Source: Pseudidiomarina donghaiensis
Lineage (GTDB): Bacteria; Pseudomonadota; Gammaproteobacteria; Enterobacterales; Alteromonadaceae
Direction: 5' to 3'
NCBI RefSeq assembly: GCF_900116895.1
Contig: NZ_FPCF01000002.1
Location: 62,001 to 126,000, forward strand
DNA: 64,000 bases
This document shows positions 46,873 through 55,913 of the stretch, piece after piece. Under the pieces are notes generated by a model. The model saw only the letters and a program-made list of their open reading frames with translations. It had not been told where the DNA came from and searched no databases. The first letter of the stretch is position 1. Each line of letters opens with the position of its first letter. The translations under genes and the position numbers were made by a program.

Positions 46873-47418
46873 ATGACTACGAAAAAGCTTCTTGAAGAAC
46901 TAAACCAAGTGCAGCTTGCTATTGAGCTGATTGAGCTTGGTGCGCGTTTGCAAGTTCTCGAGTCAGAAGTGAGTTTGAATCGCGGTCGGTTAGTGCGGTT
47001 GTATAAAGAGGTGTCGGGCAAGTCGCCACCCAAAGGAATGCTGCCTTTTTCAACGGATTGGTTTATGACGTGGCAGCCTAACGTACACTCATCTTTTTTC
47101 TACAATATTTATGCTCGCTTGCGCGAAGGGCAGAAGCTAGAACGCATGCAGGCATTTATTAAAGCGTATAAACTTTACCAAGAGCATATTCAATTAAGCG
47201 GTGAAGAAGAAGTGCTCGCTCTAACGCGAGCATGGACATTAGTGCGTTTTTTTGAAAGTGACATGTTTCAGTTGTCTAAATGTAATTGTTGCGGATTAAA
47301 TTTTGTAAACCACGCACATACGCCCGACCATGATTACATGTGTGGCGTGTGCCAACCTCCTTCTCGAGCCGGGAAACCGCTCAAACAAAAGCCTTTAAAA
47401 TCACGAAAAGAAATTTAA
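46873..47418 (+). CDS. flhC: Flagellar master regulator subunit FlhC
   Basis: DNA-binding partner of FlhD. 181 residues. The zinc-binding cysteines are C137, C140, C157 and C160 (in CNCCG and CGVC), at the same positions as in E. coli FlhC. Conserved central WFMTWQPNVHSSFFYNIY. Together with flhD this places the flagellum under FlhDC control, which is usual in enterics, Halomonas-type and betaproteobacterial systems but not in most polar-flagellated marine gammaproteobacteria. Confidence 0.95.
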   Translation: MTTKKLLEELNQVQLAIELIELGARLQVLESEVSLNRGRLVRLYKEVSGKSPPKGMLPFSTDWFMTWQPNVHSSFFYNIYARLREGQKLERMQAFIKAYKLYQEHIQLSGEEEVLALTRAWTLVRFFESDMFQLSKCNCCGLNFVNHAHTPDHDYMCGVCQPPSRAGKPLKQKPLKSRKEI

Positions 47419-47441
47419 GTCTGAAGCCCCCGAGCCGATAT
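47415..47441 (+). promoter_or_regulatory. Sigma-28 promoter for motAB
   Basis: TTAAGTCT, 11 bases, GCCGATAT. The -35 is the weakest of the set and overlaps the flhC stop codon; the -10 is one base off consensus. Thirty-seven bases before motA. Confidence 0.7.
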
Positions 47442-47478
47442 ACTTCTTAGATGTTTTTTCCAAGAAAAGGAAGCGGCC

Positions 47479-48342
47479 GTGTTAATCGCAATCGGTTTTA
47501 TAGTGGTGTTACTGTCGGTGTTCGGCGGCTTTGTATTAGCTGGCGGCGCGTTGGGGCCTATTTTTCAGCCGCTCGAACTGTTAATTATCGGCGGTGCTGG
47601 TATTGGCTCCTTTATAGCGGCCAATAACGGCAAGGCGATCAAAGCGACGTTGCAGTCGGTAAAGCGCTTCAAACGTTCAACAACTTACAATAATGACACC
47701 TACCTTGAACTTCTTGCCGTTATTTACAAGTTGCTCAACAAAATGCGCCGCGACGGCATGTTGGCCGTGGAGCGCGATATTGAAAGCCCAGAAGAAAGTG
47801 CAATTTTTCAAGAGCACCCAGATGTACTTGAAGACACCATGATGCTGAACTTCATAGCTGATTATTTGCGCTTAATGATCAGCGGCAATATGAACCCTCA
47901 AGAGCTTGACGAGCTAATGCTGCACGAAATTGAAACTTTTGAAGCTGAGGCTGAAATTCCAGGCGATGCCTTGCATAAAGTGGGTGATGCCATGCCTGCA
48001 TTTGGTATTGTTGCAGCGGTTTTAGGTGTAGTTCGCGCCCTAAGTACCGCAGATGTACCACCCGACGTGATGGGAACCATGATTGCCCATGCGTTGGTTG
48101 GTACTTTCTTGGGTATTTTATTAGGTTATGGTTTTATCAACCCGTTAGCCAGCCGTGTCGAGCGTCAAGTAGCTGAGCTAGTAAAAACCTTACAAGTTAT
48201 TCGCGTCACATTGTTGGCGAGCATGCACGGTTATGCGCCGCAGTTGGCGGTCGAATTTGGTCGTAAAGCATTGCACACTTCTGAGCGTCCAACCTTTAAC
48301 GATTTAGAAGACTATGTTCGTGGTGCCAAAGCGGAGCAGTAA
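47479..48342 (+). CDS. motA: Flagellar motor stator protein MotA
   Basis: Proton-channel stator subunit. 287 residues, four membrane helices; conserved GDAMPAFGIVAAVLGVV holds the key prolines of helix 3. GTG start with AAGGAAG upstream. E. coli-type MotA (295 residues) rather than the shorter PomA/MotA of polar motors. Followed by motB two bases later. Confidence 0.96.
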   Translation: MLIAIGFIVVLLSVFGGFVLAGGALGPIFQPLELLIIGGAGIGSFIAANNGKAIKATLQSVKRFKRSTTYNNDTYLELLAVIYKLLNKMRRDGMLAVERDIESPEESAIFQEHPDVLEDTMMLNFIADYLRLMISGNMNPQELDELMLHEIETFEAEAEIPGDALHKVGDAMPAFGIVAAVLGVVRALSTADVPPDVMGTMIAHALVGTFLGILLGYGFINPLASRVERQVAELVKTLQVIRVTLLASMHGYAPQLAVEFGRKALHTSERPTFNDLEDYVRGAKAEQ

Positions 48343-48344
48343 CC

Positions 48345-49283
48345 ATGGCTGAAGAACATCGCCCGATAATTATTCGACGTAAGAAAATTGTCAAAAAGCA
48401 CCATGGTGGTAGTTGGAAAATCGCCTTGGCAGACTTTATGACTGCATTAATGGCGTTGTTCTTGGTGATGTGGATTTTGTCGATGTCGAGCGAGAAAGAT
48501 CGACAAGGCATTTCCGAGTATTTCCGCACTCCACTGTTAGTTTCTATGGCTGGTGGCGAACGTTCAAGCAACGCCGCCAACGTTATTCAAGGTGGTGGTG
48601 CCGACCCAACCCATATGGATGGCGAGCAAGCACGTATAGATTTGCGTCGTGAATCACGGCCTGCCGATGTGCGTCGTCATTTTAATGAGATTCGTCGCCG
48701 GGTTGAGGCCGCTATTGATGCTGATCCGGTACTAAAAGCCTTAAAAGCACAGTTACGTTTTGACGTTACCCGCGAAGGCTTGCGCATAATGATGCTTGAT
48801 ACTGAAACCAAGCCAATGTTTGAAATAGGCAGTGACCGTATTGCACCATACATGGAACGCTTGTTAAGAACGTTAGCACCGCTGTTAAATGAGATTCCTA
48901 ATGAAGTAACTATCAGTGGTCATACCGACAGTTTGCCCTATGCCGGTGGCGAGCGTGGCTATAGCAACTGGGAGCTTTCTGCTGACCGCGCAAACGAGTC
49001 ACGAAAGGCATTAATGGCCGGTGGATTTGACCCAGAGCGCCTGCTGCTAGTGATGGGCGCGGCCGATAGAATTCCGCTAGATGGCACCGAGCCTGATGAC
49101 CCCCGAAACCGCCGCATTACCATTGTCGTGCACACGCTTGAGTCATCTGAATTTATTAAACGCCAAGGCTTTTTTCCGCAAGACGAGCAAGAACTTGAAG
49201 CCAGTTTAGAGCCCGACGTTGGTCTGCTAACCGAACAGTTTCAAGAAGCCACCCGAGCAACCGATCTAACAAAACAGAAATAA
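48345..49283 (+). CDS. motB: Flagellar motor stator protein MotB
   Basis: Wall-anchored stator subunit. 312 residues: one membrane helix with Asp30 (in ALADFMTALMALF), matching the proton-binding Asp32 of E. coli; then a plug/linker and a C-terminal OmpA-like peptidoglycan-binding domain (ISGHTDSLPYAGG, NWELSADRAN). With MotA in one operon under sigma-28. The proton-type Asp region suggests H+ rather than Na+ coupling, but this is inference. Confidence 0.96.
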   Translation: MAEEHRPIIIRRKKIVKKHHGGSWKIALADFMTALMALFLVMWILSMSSEKDRQGISEYFRTPLLVSMAGGERSSNAANVIQGGGADPTHMDGEQARIDLRRESRPADVRRHFNEIRRRVEAAIDADPVLKALKAQLRFDVTREGLRIMMLDTETKPMFEIGSDRIAPYMERLLRTLAPLLNEIPNEVTISGHTDSLPYAGGERGYSNWELSADRANESRKALMAGGFDPERLLLVMGAADRIPLDGTEPDDPRNRRITIVVHTLESSEFIKRQGFFPQDEQELEASLEPDVGLLTEQFQEATRATDLTKQK

Positions 49284-49303
49284 GGGGTTCTAAGCCCCTT
49301 TTT
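49282..49303 (+). terminator. Rho-independent terminator after motB
   Basis: Stem AAGGGG / CCCCTT with a seven-base loop and a run of five T, starting at the motB stop codon. Separates motAB from flhBAF. Confidence 0.85.
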
Positions 49304-49344
49304 CGACCCTTCGTTATTGCTTGCCTTACGCCATAATTGGTGTC

Positions 49345-50487
49345 ATGGCAGAAGAACAATCTCAAGATCAAGAAAAAACAGAAGAACCCTCCGCCCGAAG
49401 GCTGCAGAAGTCACGGGAAGAAGGTCAGGTTGCGCGATCACGCGAGCTGACCACTTTTGTGATCTTGTTTGGTGGCGTTTTAATGCTGTGGGCATTAGGT
49501 AGCACCATGTATCAAAACTTGGGGCTGGTTATGGAGCAGGCCTTTTTATTTGAACGCTTGCAGGTGTCAGAACCCGGCCCCATGCTACAAAACGTTCTTG
49601 AGCTTGGTCAATCAGCATTGTTTTCGTTGCTACCCTTATTTGCGGTGATGATGCTATTGGCGTTGGTCGCCCCGGCACTGTTGGGTGGTTGGGTGATTTC
49701 TGCCAAAGCGATGGCTCCCAAACTGAGTAAATTGAACCCAATAAAAGGCCTAAAGCGAGTGTTTTCAACACAGGCGCTGGCTGAACTTGGCAAAGCAATT
49801 GCCAAGTCGGTATTAGTTGGCAGCGTATTGATGCTGTTTCTATGGGACCAAAAAGCAAACTTCTTGCGGTTAATGAGTCTTGAGGTCAAGCAGGCATTAG
49901 GCGAGGCCATGAGCATGGCTGCATTGGCGTGCTTCTTGATGATTTTGACCCTGCTAGTGGTGGTGGCGTTTGATGTGCCGTTTCAATTGTTCACGCACAC
50001 CAAAAAATTACGTATGTCGAAAGAAGAAGTAAAACGTGAAAACAAAGAAACCGAAGGCGACCCCCATGTAAAAGGCAAAATTCGCCAACAGCAACAAGCC
50101 ATGGCGCGCCGACGCATGATGAGTGAAGTGCCACAAGCCGACGTGATTGTGACCAACCCAACCCATTATGCTGTGGCATTAAAATACGATGATAGTAATA
50201 TGGGCGCTCCGCGTGTTGTTGCCAAGGGCACCGACTTAGTTGCACACCGTATTCGCGAGTTAGGTGATGAACACAAAGTGCCGCGCTTAGAAGCACCACC
50301 GTTAGCTCGGGCATTGCATACACACGTTGATTTAGGCCATGAAATTCCGGCACCCTTGTATACTGCCGTGGCCGAAGTCTTGGCATGGGCGTTCCAGTTA
50401 AAACGCGCACGCGAGGGGGCCGCAGTAACGCCGCCAACCCCAACAAATATTACAGTTCCTGATGATTACGAGGTACCGGCACCATGA
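49345..50487 (+). CDS. flhB: Flagellar export gate switch protein FlhB
   Basis: Membrane export-gate protein that switches from hook to filament substrates. 380 residues from ATG 49345 (an upstream TTG at 49321 is in frame). Four membrane helices in about residues 30-210, then the cytoplasmic domain with the autocleavage motif NPTH at 271-274. Its stop overlaps the flhA start. Start lacks a strong ribosome site. Confidence 0.96.
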   Translation: MAEEQSQDQEKTEEPSARRLQKSREEGQVARSRELTTFVILFGGVLMLWALGSTMYQNLGLVMEQAFLFERLQVSEPGPMLQNVLELGQSALFSLLPLFAVMMLLALVAPALLGGWVISAKAMAPKLSKLNPIKGLKRVFSTQALAELGKAIAKSVLVGSVLMLFLWDQKANFLRLMSLEVKQALGEAMSMAALACFLMILTLLVVVAFDVPFQLFTHTKKLRMSKEEVKRENKETEGDPHVKGKIRQQQQAMARRRMMSEVPQADVIVTNPTHYAVALKYDDSNMGAPRVVAKGTDLVAHRIRELGDEHKVPRLEAPPLARALHTHVDLGHEIPAPLYTAVAEVLAWAFQLKRAREGAAVTPPTPTNITVPDDYEVPAP

Positions 50488-52568
50488 AGTTAAGCATGAA
50501 CGCGCTAGCAGGGAGCATGAGCTCGGCACGCTTGCAGGTGCTTGTTGGCCCCGTACTTATCTTATTGATTTTGGCAATGATGGTATTGCCATTACCGCCG
50601 TTTATTCTCGATTTTCTGTTCACCTTTAATATTGCTTTGTCGCTCATGGTGTTGTTAGTCAGTATGTTCACTGAGAAACCATTGGAGTTTGCGGCCTTTC
50701 CAGCGGTATTGCTGTTTTCAACCTTGCTACGTTTGTCACTGAACGTTGCCTCCACGCGCGTTGTACTCATGGAAGGCCATAACGGTGGCGACGCCGCCGG
50801 TAAAGTGATAGAAGCCTTTGGACAATTCTTAGTGGGCGGTAATTTTGCCGTTGGCTTGGTGGTGTTTCTTATTTTGGTTGTCATTAACTTCATGGTTATT
50901 ACCAAAGGCGCAGGGCGTATTGCCGAAGTAGGCGCACGCTTTACGTTAGATGCCATGCCAGGTAAGCAAATGGCGATTGACGCTGACTTGAACGCAGGCC
51001 TTATCGGTGAAGAAGAAGCGCGGCGGCGTCGCCAAGAAGTCGCCCAAGAAGCTGAATTTTACGGCTCTATGGACGGTGCGAGTAAATTCGTTCGCGGTGA
51101 TGCCGTTGCCGGCATGATCATCATGGTGGTGAACATTATTGGCGGCTTAATGATAGGGGTTATGCAGCATAACATGAGTGCTGGCGCTGCCGCAGAAACT
51201 TATGTGTTATTAACCATTGGCGATGGTTTGGTGGCGCAGATTCCAGCGCTAATCATTTCAACCGCCGCTGGTGTGACCGTCTCGCGCGTGAACACCGAGC
51301 AAGATGTTGGTCAGCAACTTATTAAACAGCTATTCGTAAGCCCGAAAGTGCTCATGCTCGCGGCCGGGGTTATTGGTTTGCTTGGTTTAGTGCCGGGCAT
51401 GCCTAACTTTATCTTTTTGCTCTTTACCGCCATGTTGGGTGGCTTTGCGTGGTATTTGCACAAGCAACAAACCGCGCAAAAAGCGGCTGCTGCGCAGTCT
51501 GAGCAAGCTGCACCGGCGCCTTCGTTTAGTGCCCCAGAGGCCAGTTGGAATGACGTACAGCTGGTGGATACCTTAGGCATGGAAGTGGGCCATCGCTTGA
51601 TTGCCTTGGTCGACGACAATCAGCAGGGCGAGTTGCTTGGCCGCATTAAGAGTGTGCGTAAGAAGTTTGCGCAAGAAGTGGGATTCTTGCCACCGGTAGT
51701 GCATATTCGTGACAACTTAGAACTGAAACCTAATACCTATACAATTACATTAAAAGGCGGCGAAATTGGTCGTGCAGAAATTTACCCCGAGCGTTGGATG
51801 GCGATTAATCCTGGCCAAGTAACGGGAGACGTAGAGGGTATTGACACGACAGACCCAGCCTTTGGGCTTCCGGCTAAGTGGATAAATCAAGATCAGCGCG
51901 AGCATGCGCAAATTTACGGGTATACGGTTGTAGATGCCAGTACCGTGGTTGCGACGCACCTCAATCATTTGTTGCAACGTTACGCGTCAGACTTGCTAGG
52001 TCGTCAAGAAGTGCAACAGTTGGTTGATAAATTAGCGGAAGAAAACAAGGCCTTAGTTGAAGATGTCGTGCCGAAATGTGTTACCGTGACGACGTTGCAG
52101 CGAGTTCTGCAGAACCTGCTTGAAGAAGACGTGTCAATTCGCGATCTACGCACTATTTTTGATACCCTAGCAGAATTTGAAGGCCAGCAAGCTGATGCAC
52201 ATGAGCTAACCGCGCGTGTGCGCTTGGCGTTGGGTCGCAATATTACTCAGAAGTGGTTCGGTGGCGAGCGAGAATTACAGGTTATTGGCCTTGATGTGTC
52301 ACTCGAAAACATGTTGTCACAAGCGATGCAACAAAACAGTTCATTAGAGCCGGGCTTAGCCATGACGTTAAGCGAGCAAACCCAAAAGGCGTTGCACCAT
52401 GCCGAAACCATGGGGCTGCCGCCAGTATTAGTGGTGCCCCATCAATTACGGCCGCTGTTGTCGCACTTCTTGCGACGCCAGCTACGTGATTTAGTGGTAT
52501 TATCACAAGCTGAAATTCCAGATGATAGAACCATTAAAGTTGTGAGTGTTATTGGAGGGTCACAATGA
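50484..52568 (+). CDS. flhA: Flagellar export gate protein FlhA
   Basis: Largest export-gate subunit; docks chaperone-substrate complexes. 694 residues, like E. coli (692). N-terminal half with eight membrane helices and the FHIPEP-type region (STLLRLSLNVASTR, AVGLVVFLILVVINFMVITKGAGRIAEV); C-terminal cytoplasmic domain from about residue 330. Overlaps flhB and flhF by four bases each. Confidence 0.97.
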   Translation: MKLSMNALAGSMSSARLQVLVGPVLILLILAMMVLPLPPFILDFLFTFNIALSLMVLLVSMFTEKPLEFAAFPAVLLFSTLLRLSLNVASTRVVLMEGHNGGDAAGKVIEAFGQFLVGGNFAVGLVVFLILVVINFMVITKGAGRIAEVGARFTLDAMPGKQMAIDADLNAGLIGEEEARRRRQEVAQEAEFYGSMDGASKFVRGDAVAGMIIMVVNIIGGLMIGVMQHNMSAGAAAETYVLLTIGDGLVAQIPALIISTAAGVTVSRVNTEQDVGQQLIKQLFVSPKVLMLAAGVIGLLGLVPGMPNFIFLLFTAMLGGFAWYLHKQQTAQKAAAAQSEQAAPAPSFSAPEASWNDVQLVDTLGMEVGHRLIALVDDNQQGELLGRIKSVRKKFAQEVGFLPPVVHIRDNLELKPNTYTITLKGGEIGRAEIYPERWMAINPGQVTGDVEGIDTTDPAFGLPAKWINQDQREHAQIYGYTVVDASTVVATHLNHLLQRYASDLLGRQEVQQLVDKLAEENKALVEDVVPKCVTVTTLQRVLQNLLEEDVSIRDLRTIFDTLAEFEGQQADAHELTARVRLALGRNITQKWFGGERELQVIGLDVSLENMLSQAMQQNSSLEPGLAMTLSEQTQKALHHAETMGLPPVLVVPHQLRPLLSHFLRRQLRDLVVLSQAEIPDDRTIKVVSVIGGSQ

Positions 52569-54661
52569 CCATAAGGCGCTTTCGAGCAGCCAGTCATAAA
52601 GATGCGATGCGCAAAGTGCGTGATGCACTAGGCGATGACGCCGTGATTGTGTCTTCGCGTAAAACGTCGCAAGGCGCTGAGATTTTTGCAATTGGCGAGG
52701 CCGAACTCGCGCTGTTGCATGAAACCGAAGACGCGCCCACCTCCCCTGATTTTTCAGGTTTAGCACAACAACTATTGAGTGACGTGCAAGATATGCGCGC
52801 TATGTTGCATCAGCAGCAGGGCGAGAAAGTACCTGACGACAATCGTAAGCGCTTGTACCGCCAACTTCGTGCTGGTGGGTATAGCGACCCATTAAGTCGC
52901 CAGTTGGTGGCTATGTTGCCGTCGCAGCTTAATCATTCAAATAAAACCTACCCGGAAGCACTGAAGTGGTTGCAACAGCAGTTAGTGGCTCGGGTGTCAC
53001 ATCAGTCGAACATGCAAGCCAACGACTGGGAGCTACTGCAGCACCAAGGCGTGATGGCGCTCGTTGGGCCAACAGGAGTGGGCAAAACCACCACAACCGC
53101 GAAATTAGCGGCAAACTATGTCATGCAGCATGGTAACGACAGCTTGTTGCTGGTCACCACAGACAGTTATCGAATTGGCGCCCAACAGCAGCTTGCCATT
53201 TATGCAGAGTTGCTCGATGTAGAAATGCATGCGCTTGCCGATGGCGATACGCTGGATGCGTTAGCGCAAAAAATGCAGGGTAAACGGTTAGTCTTGGTTG
53301 ATACGGTTGGTATGAGCCAACGCGATCAGCGCCTAGCGCAGAAAATTGCGGCATTGAACAGCGAGCAACATGCACATACAACACGTATTGTGTTGTTGCT
53401 CAATGCTGCGGCCCAGCAAGAAACATTAGACGAAGTAGCGCGCATTTATCAGCGCATTGCTGGGGAAAGTGAGTTAACCATTAGTGATGCTATTCTCACT
53501 AAACTAGACGAAACCGCACGTTTGGGTGGGGTGTTGGACACGTTGATTCGTCACAAGCTGACGGTGCAGGCGGTATCCTCTGGGCAGCGCGTGCCGGAAG
53601 ATATTCAGGTGCCTGACATTGAACAATTGGTGGCAGACTCGTTAGCCGCCGAAGTGAGTGACTCCATGCTTGCCGCCAGCGAATGGGAGCAGTCAAGTGA
53701 GAAGCTTGAGCCTTCACACGTATTCACGCACGGGCATTTAATTCAATCGAGCATGCAGGCGCTACGCAACCATGTCCCGCATTTTAGCGAGCTGGTACAG
53801 GCGCTCAAACAAAAAGAACTGCCTGAAAGCTGGCAGAACACAGCGTTTCCAGACGAGTTGAACATGATTCGTTGGGCGGCGCCACAGCCTTTGCAAGGCT
53901 GGAGCCATTTAACCCCGCATTTGGGGCTTAATAAACATGGCTTACCGTTACTGCCACCGGTAATACACGATAACGACGACTCAGTATTACCAGATATGGC
54001 GTTGGCGCCGGTACAGTTATTTGATTATTTACCAGAAACGGCGTTATTGGATATTTTTTCAGAACACCAAACCGGTTGGCTAGCCACCTTGAATGTGAAC
54101 CACAAAGTACACAGCCAAGGGCACACCGTGGTAGTTAGCGAGCTGGTCAAAAAACACGGTATTCCATTAAGTAAACATACCATTGTGTATCGCGGAGAGC
54201 GACGTCGACTTGAGCTTACGGTGGCGGCAGCCGAGTCTGAGCAAAGTCAGCAGTTGTACCAAGTGGTGTATGGCGAGTTGCATGGTGGGCCGAGCAAAAA
54301 CCCCGTACAGCGTCGATATTGGATGGTAGACGGGCACTGCACCGCAGAACAAGTTGTCGAGCGGGCGCGAAGCATGATGCAGCTTGAGGAGTACGCGCGA
54401 TTAACGCGTTTTGCATGGCGCGCAATAGATAAGCAAAAACTGACATCATCAACCCAATTAGCCGTTGCCGGAGCGCTTGCGGCAGTTGCCATGCATGTGG
54501 AGTACCACAGCGCGGCGCAATTTGCTGGATTGCGTGGCGAGCTACTTAGTTTAAGCGGCAAACGTGGGCGGGTTCAGGGTGATAAGCTAGTACCAGCAAT
54601 TTTACACGTTATTCAAGCCTATGAGTCGTTAGTGGCTGCAGGCCGAGAAGTAGAGGCATAA
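52565..54661 (+). CDS. flhF: FlhF GTPase with a long C-terminal extension
   Basis: SRP-type GTPase that places and counts flagella. The N-terminal part (MTIRRFRAASHKDAMRKVR, ALGDDAVIVSSR) and NG domain are clear: P-loop GPTGVGKT 168-175, DTVG 246-249, TKLD 312-315, and the closing region to about 362. The protein then runs another 336 residues to 698, whereas FlhF in polar flagellates is about 430-500 long. I recognise no domain in the extension. Coupled to flhA by overlap. FlhF in a FlhDC-type system is itself uncommon. Confidence 0.93.
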   Translation: MTIRRFRAASHKDAMRKVRDALGDDAVIVSSRKTSQGAEIFAIGEAELALLHETEDAPTSPDFSGLAQQLLSDVQDMRAMLHQQQGEKVPDDNRKRLYRQLRAGGYSDPLSRQLVAMLPSQLNHSNKTYPEALKWLQQQLVARVSHQSNMQANDWELLQHQGVMALVGPTGVGKTTTTAKLAANYVMQHGNDSLLLVTTDSYRIGAQQQLAIYAELLDVEMHALADGDTLDALAQKMQGKRLVLVDTVGMSQRDQRLAQKIAALNSEQHAHTTRIVLLLNAAAQQETLDEVARIYQRIAGESELTISDAILTKLDETARLGGVLDTLIRHKLTVQAVSSGQRVPEDIQVPDIEQLVADSLAAEVSDSMLAASEWEQSSEKLEPSHVFTHGHLIQSSMQALRNHVPHFSELVQALKQKELPESWQNTAFPDELNMIRWAAPQPLQGWSHLTPHLGLNKHGLPLLPPVIHDNDDSVLPDMALAPVQLFDYLPETALLDIFSEHQTGWLATLNVNHKVHSQGHTVVVSELVKKHGIPLSKHTIVYRGERRRLELTVAAAESEQSQQLYQVVYGELHGGPSKNPVQRRYWMVDGHCTAEQVVERARSMMQLEEYARLTRFAWRAIDKQKLTSSTQLAVAGALAAVAMHVEYHSAAQFAGLRGELLSLSGKRGRVQGDKLVPAILHVIQAYESLVAAGREVEA

Positions 54662-54668
54662 GTTAAGC

Positions 54669-55160
54669 ATGAGCGATCAGGCAGCGAGTTTGCGACAATG
54701 GGCGGCTAAGCGCAACGAAGGCGAGCCGGCCAATGAGATCATTTCGCAACCAGCGTCCGCGGAAACGCCACAAAAAAATGTTGAGCAAGTGGTGGTGTTG
54801 GGCTTGCCAAAACTAGACCAAGAGCAAGCAGCGAAAGCTGCAAATGTATTTCATCGCTGGGCAGAACATGGTAAGAAATGGGTCGGAGATGCCGAGCGTT
54901 GGCGGGTTATTCCGGTAAGCCGAGAATACCCAGATTTAGCTAAGTTAGTGGGCACTTACCCACGCTGGGCGGTTTGGGTTGATGATGACCTTGATAGTTT
55001 TATGCGTGTGTATCGCGCATTAAAGACCATTCAATCGGTGGGGGGGCCTAAGCGAGTCATTGCGCTGCATCCCCCCATGGCGCGTCAAGGTTTATTAGCG
55101 AATATTCAGTACGTAGCACGGCATTATTTTAACATTGAAGTTTTGGTATTTTCGGGCTGA
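54669..55160 (+). CDS. Unknown 163-residue protein in the flhG position
   Basis: Sits seven bases after flhF and five before fliA, where FlhG/FleN normally lies. It has no Walker A or other ParA-type motif, so it is not FlhG. The first 40 residues are polar; the rest looks alpha/beta (VEQVVVLGLPKL, WAVWVDDDLDSFM, KRVIALHPP, FNIEVLVF as likely strands). No signal or membrane segment. I do not recognise a family. Operon context points to a flagellar or FlhF-linked role. Confidence 0.8.
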   Translation: MSDQAASLRQWAAKRNEGEPANEIISQPASAETPQKNVEQVVVLGLPKLDQEQAAKAANVFHRWAEHGKKWVGDAERWRVIPVSREYPDLAKLVGTYPRWAVWVDDDLDSFMRVYRALKTIQSVGGPKRVIALHPPMARQGLLANIQYVARHYFNIEVLVFSG

Positions 55161-55165
55161 AAACT

Positions 55166-55864
55166 ATGTATACAGCTGAAGGTAAGTTCAACAAAAACAG
55201 CATTATCGAACAGTATTATCCACTGGTTCGACGCCAGGCTTTTAACCTCAAGGTGAAGCTGCCTGCGGGTGTTGACGTGGATGATTTAATTCAGGCTGGC
55301 GTTGAAGGGTTACTTAGCTGTGTTGACCGATTTGATCCAGACTCGGGTGTTGCTTTTTCTACCTATGCCCACCAACGTATTCGCGGCGCCATGATTGACG
55401 AACTGCGCAGTCGCGACTGGCTTCCGCGCAGCGTCCGTCGCAGTGGACGTGAGCTTGAGCAAACCATTCGGCGCTTAGAGCAACAACTTGGGCGTGTGCC
55501 TGAAGAGCGCGAAATAGCGACTGAGTTGGGCATGGAGCTCAACGAATATCATCAACTATTGCTGGATACGAATATCGGCCTAGTGTTGTCGTACGACGAA
55601 GTGGTTAGTGACACGCCTCATGCCGAAACAAATGGCGATGAAGAAGCAGAGCCAGAGGCGCAAATTGGCGCTGCGGAGCTCAAATTATTACTTGTTCAAG
55701 CCATTGACTCCCTTCCTGAGCGTGAAAAATTAGTCATGACGCTCTATTATCAAGAAGAGCTTAACCTCAAAGAGATCGGTGCCGTACTCGATGTAACCGA
55801 GTCGCGGGTGTCGCAGCTGCATAGCCAGGCCATCAAGCGTATTCGCGCACGAGTTGCCGCTTAA
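55166..55864 (+). CDS. fliA: RNA polymerase sigma-28 factor FliA
   Basis: Flagellar late-gene sigma factor. 232 residues, near E. coli (239). Region 2 near AGVEGLLSCVDRFDP and FSTYAHQRIRGAMIDELRSRDWLPRSVRR; region 4 near ERLVMTLYYQ-like EREKLVMTLYYQEELNLKEIGAVL and VTESRVSQLHSQA. It would read the eight sigma-28 promoters found here and be held by FlgM. Last flagellar gene of this strand run. Confidence 0.97.
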   Translation: MYTAEGKFNKNSIIEQYYPLVRRQAFNLKVKLPAGVDVDDLIQAGVEGLLSCVDRFDPDSGVAFSTYAHQRIRGAMIDELRSRDWLPRSVRRSGRELEQTIRRLEQQLGRVPEEREIATELGMELNEYHQLLLDTNIGLVLSYDEVVSDTPHAETNGDEEAEPEAQIGAAELKLLLVQAIDSLPEREKLVMTLYYQEELNLKEIGAVLDVTESRVSQLHSQAIKRIRARVAA

Positions 55865-55913
55865 CCGCAATCAACGTTCAACGGACGTTTTTAACAGAAC
55901 TAGAAGGTGCGTG

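Noticed and set aside
49991-50446. Long open frame on the minus strand opposite flhB
   Set aside because: Fully overlaps a clear flagellar gene, has no family pattern, and is a codon-bias shadow.
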